Shown here: in pieces, positions 1 to 4,715 of the stretch | Numbering within the stretch: position 1 is the stretch's first letter | How the letters are laid out: each line of letters begins with the position of its first letter | NCBI GenBank assembly: GCA_015767355.1 | Contig: JADWMH010000156.1 | Location: forward strand, 1 to 5,180 | Length of the DNA stretch: 5,180 nucleotides | Direction of reading: 5' to 3' | From: Gammaproteobacteria bacterium | GTDB lineage: Bacteria > Pseudomonadota > Gammaproteobacteria > Chromatiales > Chromatiaceae | Notes under the pieces: generated by a model | Seen by the model: only the letters and a program-made list of their open reading frames with translations | What the model was told of the DNA's origin: nothing | The model's database searches: none | Translations under genes and position numbers: made by a program

Positions 1-79
1 GCATGCCGATGGTAAAGATGGCGAGCGCAATATTCAGTCCGGGGCCGCGCACCCACAGCAGAAATTCAGCCGAGTTCAT
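1..79 (-). CDS. isp1: Isp1-like hydrogenase-associated cytochrome b, N-terminal fragment
   Basis: Only the first 26 codons are in the window; the gene runs off the left edge. The ATG at 79-77 overlaps the hynS stop as ATGA, and a strong GAGGAG ribosome binding site lies about 5 nt upstream inside the hynS coding end. The peptide begins MNSAEFLLWVRGPGLNIALA and leads into a hydrophobic stretch. The 'RGPGL-IALAIF' start is what I know from Isp1, the NarI/DsrM-like multi-haem-b membrane protein that follows the small subunit in HynS-Isp1-Isp2-HynL hydrogenases. Isp1 is thought to connect the periplasmic hydrogenase to the quinone pool and to Isp2. The call rests on this short start plus its position directly after hynS. 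The main alternative is a HupC/HyaC-type cytochrome b, which normally follows the large subunit and begins differently. Confidence 0.78.
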   Translation of the reverse strand, partial: MNSAEFLLWVRGPGLNIALAIFTIGM

Positions 80-1173
80 GATTTCTCCTCCCGTTGCAGA
101 TCATTCACGGTCACTGTTTCATGAGCTGCAACCGCCTGACTCTTCTTCCGCCGGTTAAGCAGACCGCTTGCAGCGCCTGCGACTGCTCCGGCAGCGATAC
201 CCACGGCTGCAGTCCTGCCGAGGTCCATGGTGGATTCAGAGAGCGCATTGTAAAAACCCCCCATATCCCAAAAATTCGGCTCCGAGCAGCCCAGGCAGCC
301 ATGGCCCGCCTCGATGGGGAAGCTGGTGCCGTCATTCCACTTGGTGGTGGCGCAGGCGTTATAGGTGACAGGTCCCTTGCATCCGAGTTTAAACAGGCAC
401 CACCCCTTTTTAGCGCCTTCGTCGTCAAATGTGTTGGCGAACAGTCCCTTGTCATAAAAAGGTCTGCGGTAGCAGCGATCATGAATGTTGTTGCCGTAGA
501 AGGCGAGCGGCCGAGCCAGGTGATCAAGTTCCGGCAGCTTGCCGAAGGTGAGAAAATGCGCCAGCACTCCGGTGATGACGACCGGAATCGGCGGACAGCC
601 CGGTACATTCACAATCGGCTTATCCTTGATGATATCCGTTACTGAAACAGCGCCGGTCGGGTTGGGTTTGGCATGTGGCAGGCCGCCGTAGGCGGCGCAG
701 GTGCCTACGGCAATAATTGCCGCTGCATGTTCGGCCACCTCCTTGAGCATCTCCAGATTGCTGATGCCGGCGATGGTAGAGTAACCGGGATTGCCCAGTG
801 GTATGGAGCCATCGACCACCAGCAGGTACTTGCCTTTGTTCTCCTCCATGGCCGCCTCCCTGGCTGCTTCCGCCGCCTCTCCGGACGCCGCCTGCAGGGT
901 GTGGTGATAATCCAGCGATATGTTGTCGAATATGAGACCTTCCAGTGTGGGGGCATGGGAGCGGGTCAGCGACTCGGTGCAGCCGGTACACTCCTGAAAC
1001 GAGAGCCAGATCACCGATGGACGCCTGGCGCTCTCCAGTGCTTTGGCAATGGCGGGAACCATCGACGGCGGCAGCGCCATCATCGACGCCGTCGCAGCGC
1101 AAAACTTGAGAAAGCCTCGCCGGCTGACGCCTTGCTCTCTTAACGCTTGTCCCAGGGGTTTGTCATTATTCAT
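76..1173 (-). CDS. hynS: [NiFe]-hydrogenase small subunit, Tat-exported, Isp-type group 1
   Basis: This 365-aa protein is the electron-transfer subunit of a periplasmic membrane-associated uptake or bidirectional [NiFe]-hydrogenase, carrying three Fe-S clusters from the active site in the large subunit. Seen in the sequence: a twin-arginine signal with SRRGFLKF at 17-24 followed by a hydrophobic stretch to about residue 45. Proximal [4Fe-4S] ligands are C62 and C65 (ECTGC), C159 (GTC) and C193 (PGCPP). Distal cluster ligands are H231, C234, C259 and C265. The medial cluster has C274, C293 and C296 (GCLGC) with proline P286, the usual sign of a [3Fe-4S] centre. A weakly hydrophobic Ala/Gly-rich segment at about 317-339 followed by RRKK is the C-terminal anchor. 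Length is normal. The start follows GGAGGAG and lies 4 nt after the hupH stop. I see none of the extra cysteines around the proximal cluster that mark the O2-tolerant group 1 enzymes (single C62/C65 pair), so an O2-sensitive or standard enzyme is expected. The large subunit is outside the window. Confidence 0.96.
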   Translation of the reverse strand: MNNDKPLGQALREQGVSRRGFLKFCAATASMMALPPSMVPAIAKALESARRPSVIWLSFQECTGCTESLTRSHAPTLEGLIFDNISLDYHHTLQAASGEAAEAAREAAMEENKGKYLLVVDGSIPLGNPGYSTIAGISNLEMLKEVAEHAAAIIAVGTCAAYGGLPHAKPNPTGAVSVTDIIKDKPIVNVPGCPPIPVVITGVLAHFLTFGKLPELDHLARPLAFYGNNIHDRCYRRPFYDKGLFANTFDDEGAKKGWCLFKLGCKGPVTYNACATTKWNDGTSFPIEAGHGCLGCSEPNFWDMGGFYNALSESTMDLGRTAAVGIAAGAVAGAASGLLNRRKKSQAVAAHETVTVNDLQREEKS

Positions 1174-1177
1174 AATG

Positions 1178-1582
1178 TCAGATCTCCTCCAACCTCATTT
1201 GCAATGTAGCCAGCGACTCTTCCATATCAGCGGTCTGCGCCTCCAGTATGGCAGGCATGCGGGTGATTTCGATAAATTTCCCCATCACCTCATTGTTACT
1301 ATTATAGTGGATGATCAGCCACACGCCGGCGTAGCTTGACTCGATAATTTCACTCCTGCCCAGCGCATCCAGGTGGGCGCTGACCTCTCCCTTTCCCAGA
1401 ATCTCCAGCAACTGCTGCTGTTCACCCGGAGCCATGGGCAGGCCGCGCAGGTCGATGGTGGTAGTTTCACCATTGTCCAGCAGGTTGCGCAAGGCGTGAC
1501 GGATTTCATGCAGCAGGGGCGGGACATTACCGCTGTGATAACCGCCAATTTCAACCTTCAGACTGCTATCTATAGGATTCAC
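1178..1582 (-). CDS. hupH: HupH/HyaF-family hydrogenase expression protein, single-domain form
   Basis: This 134-aa protein resembles the HupH C-terminal conserved region, a family needed for hydrogenase maturation, probably as a chaperone of the small subunit and its Fe-S clusters. Landmarks are a helical start with LLHEIRHAL (23-31), then LLEILGKGEVSAHL (58-71), the signature ESSYAGVW (81-88) and the strand FIEITRMP (103-110). Classical HupH proteins are about twice as long, with an N-terminal extension; this one is essentially only the repeat domain, but the motifs are intact, so it is a short variant rather than a broken gene. The start is GTG at 1582-1580, overlapping the hynD stop as GTGA, with AGGGGG 4-5 nt upstream; no ATG lies nearby. 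It sits between protease and small-subunit genes, with a 4-nt gap to hynS, so it should be translationally coupled to both. Confidence 0.86.
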   Translation of the reverse strand: MNPIDSSLKVEIGGYHSGNVPPLLHEIRHALRNLLDNGETTTIDLRGLPMAPGEQQQLLEILGKGEVSAHLDALGRSEIIESSYAGVWLIIHYNSNNEVMGKFIEITRMPAILEAQTADMEESLATLQMRLEEI

Positions 1583-2082
1583 GCAGCCCCCTGAACTTGC
1601 CGATCCTGGCTGTCAGGTTGATGCCAGGCCGAAATGAGGTCGTTGATATGATTTGCTGCGATGGGAATGGCTGAGGATACGGCAGCAGTCGGCTGCTCGC
1701 CCCAGTCGATGAGATCCGGTTGAATACCGACCAGGGCGCGGTTTTCAGGCAGGGTCTCGGTGAGCCTGGCGATATCCAACAGATCCAGCAGTCCGACTTC
1801 GTGTACGCTGCGTTTGGCAGTACCGAGGAAGTGATCCATGCCGGCGCCTGTCATGCACTGCACCGCACCGGGTTGTTCACCCAACTGAGCCGCATCCACT
1901 ACAATGAGGTTGTCAGCATCTTCGATCTCGCCAGCAAGGGTGAAACTCAGGGTGCCGCCATCCAGATAGGTAACCCCTGCAGCGGGCGGATGCTGTTGCT
2001 GCAGGTAATCGATCACATGGATACCAACGCCTTCGTCAGAAAGCAGGGTATTTCCAATGCCGAGTACCAGCGTGCGTGTCAT
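1579..2082 (-). CDS. hynD: [NiFe]-hydrogenase maturation endopeptidase (HyaD/HybD/HupD family, M52)
   Basis: This 167-aa protein is the cytoplasmic protease that clips the C-terminal peptide from the hydrogenase large subunit once nickel is in place. The N-terminal LVLGIGNTLLSDEGVG (5-20) carries the Ni-binding acid E17. D63 in NLIVVDA and H94 in SVHEVGL complete the E-D-H triad known from E. coli HybD (E16, D62, H93). DGGT at 41-44 is also family-typical, and the length is usual. The ATG fits the family start exactly, although only a weak ribosome binding site precedes it. It is the first gene of the hydrogenase unit, upstream of hupH and hynS, whereas in many other hydrogenase operons the protease follows the large subunit. 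Its dedicated substrate is presumably the HynL encoded beyond the window. Expression may start from the promoter-like site at 2120-2148. Confidence 0.94.
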   Translation of the reverse strand: MTRTLVLGIGNTLLSDEGVGIHVIDYLQQQHPPAAGVTYLDGGTLSFTLAGEIEDADNLIVVDAAQLGEQPGAVQCMTGAGMDHFLGTAKRSVHEVGLLDLLDIARLTETLPENRALVGIQPDLIDWGEQPTAAVSSAIPIAANHINDLISAWHQPDSQDRQVQGAA

Positions 2083-2119
2083 GGTGGGCAGCAGTCCAAA
2101 TCAAATGGATGTACTGAAA

Positions 2120-2148
2120 AGTATCACACAAAGGCGGGCGACTTACAA
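2120..2148 (-). promoter_or_regulatory. Candidate sigma-70-type promoter for hynD-hupH-hynS
   Basis: Read on the minus strand, TTGTAA (2148-2143) and GATACT (2125-2120) are separated by exactly 17 bases. Each matches the consensus hexamer at four of six positions, and TGT directly before the -10 box gives an extended -10. Transcription would start near base 2113, leaving a leader of about 30 nt before the hynD ATG. Position and spacing support it; the match strength is moderate, and no operator for a known regulator was recognised next to it. Confidence 0.42.
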
Positions 2149-2156
2149 TTGAGAAC

Positions 2157-2319
2157 TTAGGAGGTGCCCCAAAATAACTTACCGATCCTGCTTACCCTGT
2201 TGTCCGTCTTCTGCGTTGTAGCAAAAGTTACATAACCCTGCTATGCGCCTCTTGCTGCGCCTTGAATACGAACAACATTGCTGCGCGATATCGGCAACTT
2301 ATTTTTGGAAAACTCCTTA
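2157..2319. repeat. 163-bp imperfect palindrome with terminal inverted repeats, MITE-like
   Basis: The gap between the two operons is almost filled by one nested inverted repeat. Outer arms: 2157-2186 and the complement of 2290-2319; their inner 18-19 bases (…AAAATAACTTACCGAT against …AAAAATAAGTTGCCGAT) differ at two bases plus one indel. Middle arms: 2200-2211 against 2264-2275 pair at 10 of 12 positions. Inner arms: 2220-2227 against 2249-2256 pair throughout with one G-T. Core: CATAACCCTGCTATG at 2231-2245 folds on itself with a 3-base loop. All four pairs are centred on base 2238 (within half a base), so this is a single long hairpin, not chance repeats. There is no coding capacity. Size, structure and inverted ends suit a non-autonomous miniature transposable element or a palindromic intergenic repeat. 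A CTTA occurs at both borders (2156-2159 and 2316-2319), too short to prove a target duplication. It could also terminate or process the upstream transcript. Confidence 0.85.
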
Positions 2320-2772
2320 CGAATTCAAATAATCATTCATGATGCGATACTGATTTTCACTCTCGTCATTGATAGAGTCATCGTCTGCGGCGATCAGCGC
2401 GCAATTTTGCGCCATGCGACAGCTCATCACCACCTGCCATGGTGGATCAGCCGCCTTGCACACTCCTTCCGGCGCCACCATGGCGGCTGATCCACGCGCC
2501 ACGAAGTGCGCCGCCTGCTCTTCCCAGTTGCAGTCGGCGCCGCAGCGAGTACGACTGTCAACCGTCGCCACCCTGGCCGATTTGTATGCGGCCAGCAGTT
2601 CGTCATCGGAAGCATCGCTGTTTCTGGCCACGTCAACCGCATGCGAAACGCGTTGATCACTGCACAAATGCAGCACACTGCCGACGAAGTCAGCGCCTGC
2701 TTCACGCAGTTGCTTGTGATCCAGTTGTTTCAGCGCTTGTCGCAGTTCAGTGTCATTATTGATATTCGACAT
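2317..2772 (-). CDS. Uncharacterised 151-aa six-cysteine protein, last gene of the formate/Hdr-like unit
   Basis: I do not recognise this family. The gene is very probably real: its ATG lies 1 nt after the HdrD-like stop, a GAGGTG ribosome binding site is in place, and it ends at the edge of the palindromic repeat. The protein is soluble, with no signal peptide or membrane segment. Residues 8-70 look helical and acidic/basic mixed. The second half carries most of the cysteines: C37, C77, C81, C105, C118 and C124, with CGADC at 77-81, GVCKAADPPW at 103-112 and SCRMAQNC at 117-124. The tail (129-151) is acid-rich. The spaced cysteines could bind a metal or Fe-S cluster or form redox thiols, but no known motif fits. 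Co-transcription suggests a small partner or electron carrier for the DsrK-like protein; this is inference only. The stop TAA lies inside the terminal arm of the repeat, so the extreme C-terminus may have been altered by its insertion. Confidence 0.8.
   Translation of the reverse strand: MSNINNDTELRQALKQLDHKQLREAGADFVGSVLHLCSDQRVSHAVDVARNSDASDDELLAAYKSARVATVDSRTRCGADCNWEEQAAHFVARGSAAMVAPEGVCKAADPPWQVVMSCRMAQNCALIAADDDSINDESENQYRIMNDYLNS
2442..2495. repeat. Perfect 14-bp inverted repeat inside the cysteine-protein gene
   Basis: GTGGATCAGCCGCC at 2442-2455 is the exact reverse complement of 2482-2495, with 26 bases between. CCATGGTGG (2438-2446) and CCACCATGG (2476-2484) add a second, competing inverted pair. 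In the mRNA this would form a stable stem within codons for residues about 92-112 of the 151-aa protein. Confidence 0.85.
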
Positions 2773-2773
2773 G

Positions 2774-4057
2774 TCATCTCACCTCAGGTTGCTCTTTCGC
2801 ATCAGTAACAAGATAGTCGGCAATCAGTTCGGTCAGCCCGATAACCGTCGTCTCCATCTCGTTTTCCTCGATGCCGTCCTCCAGCATCATACGGCAGTTG
2901 GCGCAGGCTGTTACAACAGTATCTACTCCGGTCTCTTCAATCTGCCTGCGCTTGCGGTCAAATGCCTTGGCTCGCAACTCATCGGCGCGCTCGTTGGCGC
3001 TGACGCCGCCTCCCCCGCCGCAACACCAGTTCATGACGCCGTGATCGGTCATCTCCACGAAATTTTCGGCCACGCTGTTGAGTAGATCCCGCTGCGGTTC
3101 CACGACACCGCCGCGACGGACAATCTGACAGGGATCATGGAATGTCACCGGCTCGTCTGTTTTACCGTTGAATTTTATGCGCCCCTGCTGTTTCAACTGC
3201 TCCAGCAACTCAAGAATGTGGATAACCTTGAACGTATAGGGCCGGCCGATAAGATTCGGCCCGGCCCAGCGAATCGAGGTATAGGCGTGTCCGCACTCGG
3301 GGCTGATGACGTATTTGACACCCAACTCCTCTGCTGCGGTTACTACGCGATTCACGATTTCCGCCGCATTGTCGCTGTTGCCAATCTGGATGCCGCTGTT
3401 GGTCGCCTCGAATGCCTTGCTGCTGATCGTCCAGGAGACCCCGCCTGCATCAAAAATACGGGCTATGCTCTCGATATATTCGGGGAAGTTGACCACTTCC
3501 ATCGAGGAGAAGAGCGTCATATAGTCTGCGCCCTGCTGATCCACCGAAACGCTCAAACCGGTGTTCTTTTCCACATGCGCCAGGGTAGCCAGGACGGTTT
3601 TCAGTGTCACTCCCATGGGGCTGCCGATTTCGAGCGCGCGTTGCGTGGCGCCCTTGAGGCCTTCAGGCGCATAACCTGCCCTGGAAAACCCCTCCCGCTC
3701 CTTGCTGATCATGTAGGTGATATCGTTGCCTACCGGACACACCATCGAACAGCGTCCGCACAGGGTGCAGCTGTCGTAGACCAGCTCTTCCCAGTCGGCG
3801 AAATCCTGCTCCTGCAACGGTTTCGACAATCCAAATGTTTTAGCCAGCTTGCCGCTGATCGTATGCTCCTGACGCCACAACTTTTTCATCGGCTCCAGCT
3901 TGTAGATGGGAGTGTAACGCGGATCCCCGGTTTCAGTGTAGAAGAGACATGCCTCGGCGCACAGGCCGCAGTGAACGCAGCTCGAAAAATAGGATGAAAT
4001 CCTTGCATCAATCTGTTTGCCAAGCTCGGCTACACCCTGTTCAAATTGTTCACTCAT
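2774..4057 (-). CDS. HdrD/DsrK-like iron-sulfur protein (two 4Fe-4S motifs plus CCG domain)
   Basis: This 427-aa cytoplasmic electron-transfer protein resembles HdrD, DsrK, HmeD and Isp2. The N-terminus has two ferredoxin motifs: C27-x2-C30-x2-C33-x3-C37 and C97-x2-C100-x2-C103-x3-C107 (followed by P). The C-terminal half carries CCG domains. The second is complete: C310 (HDPC), C345-C346 (NWCCGGGGG), C385 and C388 (ACANC), the ligand set that in HdrB/HdrD/DsrK-type proteins holds a catalytic [4Fe-4S] cluster acting on disulfides. The first is reduced to C255 (PECGHAY), which argues for the DsrK/Isp2 branch over two-site methanogen HdrD. I chose the ATG at 4057 (MSEQFEQG) because GGGAGAAG lies just upstream and it follows the cytochrome gene by 16 nt; a longer frame from 4120 would overlap that gene and adds 21 unconserved-looking residues. 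Its partner should be the NarI/DsrM-like protein upstream. The substrate is unknown. Confidence 0.92.
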   Translation of the reverse strand: MSEQFEQGVAELGKQIDARISSYFSSCVHCGLCAEACLFYTETGDPRYTPIYKLEPMKKLWRQEHTISGKLAKTFGLSKPLQEQDFADWEELVYDSCTLCGRCSMVCPVGNDITYMISKEREGFSRAGYAPEGLKGATQRALEIGSPMGVTLKTVLATLAHVEKNTGLSVSVDQQGADYMTLFSSMEVVNFPEYIESIARIFDAGGVSWTISSKAFEATNSGIQIGNSDNAAEIVNRVVTAAEELGVKYVISPECGHAYTSIRWAGPNLIGRPYTFKVIHILELLEQLKQQGRIKFNGKTDEPVTFHDPCQIVRRGGVVEPQRDLLNSVAENFVEMTDHGVMNWCCGGGGGVSANERADELRAKAFDRKRRQIEETGVDTVVTACANCRMMLEDGIEENEMETTVIGLTELIADYLVTDAKEQPEVR

Positions 4058-4062
4058 CGATT

Positions 4063-4070
4063 CTTCTCCC
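4063..4070 (-). promoter_or_regulatory. Ribosome binding site fixing the start of the HdrD/DsrK-like gene
   Basis: GGGAGAAG on the minus strand lies 5 nt before the ATG at 4057-4055, in the 16-nt gap after the cytochrome gene's stop. No comparable site precedes the in-frame start at 4120, so the shorter protein is preferred. Confidence 0.7.
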
Positions 4071-4073
4071 GGT

Positions 4074-4715
4074 TCATGCCCTGATTCCCTTGCGTCCCAT
4101 GGTCGCCCCGGTGTACCCACGGCTGAAGGCGAAGGTAAATGCGTGCATCAGATTGCTGAACGGAAAGTAGATCAGCAGCAGCTCGGCCAGAAACAGGTGA
4201 AGCAGGCGCAGAGCCTCGACCGACTGCGCCAGGGCCAGGCAACCGCTCAGCATCACCAGAAACACCAGCACTGTCCCTATGTAATCATCCGCGCTGGAGA
4301 GCAGGCGCGTCACCGGGTTCAGCAGGCGATAGAGCCACAGCATGATCAAACCGGCAAATGCAACCTCGGCGGCAACGATGAAGGCCCAGTAGGGCATGGA
4401 CCACCAGCCAAAACCGGTCATGCGCTCGGCGAAAAAATCGACATGGGGCCTCGCCAGAAAAAGCAGCGCAAACAACCCCAGGTGAAACATGTAACCGGCG
4501 ACCAGCTGAACCTTTCCATGCCGCCGGACAGTGCGTTCAGGCACAAAGCGGCTGAAAATCGCACGCAAGGCTCCGGCTCCCCCGCCTTCCCTGGGTACAG
4601 CCAGATCTTTTTTGACGCCTGCGCGCAGGATCATAAAGATGCGCCACAACACGCCCAGCACAAAAATCGTAAACGAGAAATACCACAGCGGGCCGTCAAT
4701 CAGTTGTGCAATCAT
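4074..4715 (-). CDS. NarI/DsrM-like membrane cytochrome b
   Basis: This 213-aa integral membrane protein has about five hydrophobic segments (roughly 9-31, 69-90, 107-131, 143-165 and 171-196). It belongs to the NarI/DsrM/HmeC/Isp1 superfamily, which exchanges electrons between quinone and a bound Fe-S partner through b haems. Candidate axial ligands are H78 and H91 in helix 2 and H173 and H191 in the last helix. The H173-H191 spacing of 18 matches the NarI pair H187/H205, while the helix-2 pair is 13 apart rather than NarI's 10 and sits with alanine at the NarI position, so the second haem may be bound differently or be absent. The last helix contains YFPFSNLMH, close to the NarI/DsrM pattern. 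The ATG overlaps the preceding fdoI-like stop as ATGA, with GGGAGG and AGGAAA upstream. It is followed by the DsrK-like gene, the usual DsrMK/Isp1-Isp2 order. A nitrate reductase role is unlikely since no narGHJ is here. Confidence 0.87.
   Translation of the reverse strand: MIAQLIDGPLWYFSFTIFVLGVLWRIFMILRAGVKKDLAVPREGGGAGALRAIFSRFVPERTVRRHGKVQLVAGYMFHLGLFALLFLARPHVDFFAERMTGFGWWSMPYWAFIVAAEVAFAGLIMLWLYRLLNPVTRLLSSADDYIGTVLVFLVMLSGCLALAQSVEALRLLHLFLAELLLIYFPFSNLMHAFTFAFSRGYTGATMGRKGIRA

Noticed and set aside
94..1143. Long plus-strand open frames opposite hynS
   Set aside because: They are antisense shadows of a gene with complete cluster ligands and a Tat signal.
2083..2316. Sigma-54 promoter for the hydrogenase genes
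   Set aside because: I looked for the GG/GC-spaced TGGCAC-N5-TTGC pattern on the minus strand; a GGGGCACC is present near 2170-2163 but the partner element is missing at the right distance.
2157..2319. Classical rho-independent terminator
   Set aside because: The structure is a long hairpin, but no U-run directly follows a GC-rich stem; termination is possible but not shown by the sequence.
2278..2490. 70-codon plus-strand open frame partly inside the palindrome
   Set aside because: It starts in the repeat and continues antisense to the cysteine protein; there is no motif and no operon context.
3137..3997. 286-codon plus-strand open frame
   Set aside because: Antisense to the HdrD/DsrK-like gene, whose cysteine motifs are intact; the plus frame shows no recognisable motif and no fitting ribosome binding site was identified.
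4058..4120. 21-residue N-terminal extension of the HdrD-like protein
   Set aside because: It overlaps the upstream cytochrome gene and lacks a ribosome binding site, while the ATG at 4057 has GGGAGAAG just upstream.
4074..4715. Respiratory nitrate reductase gamma subunit (NarI)
   Set aside because: Neighbours are a CCG iron-sulfur protein and an FdoI-type cytochrome, not narGHJ, and the helix-2 histidine spacing differs from NarI.
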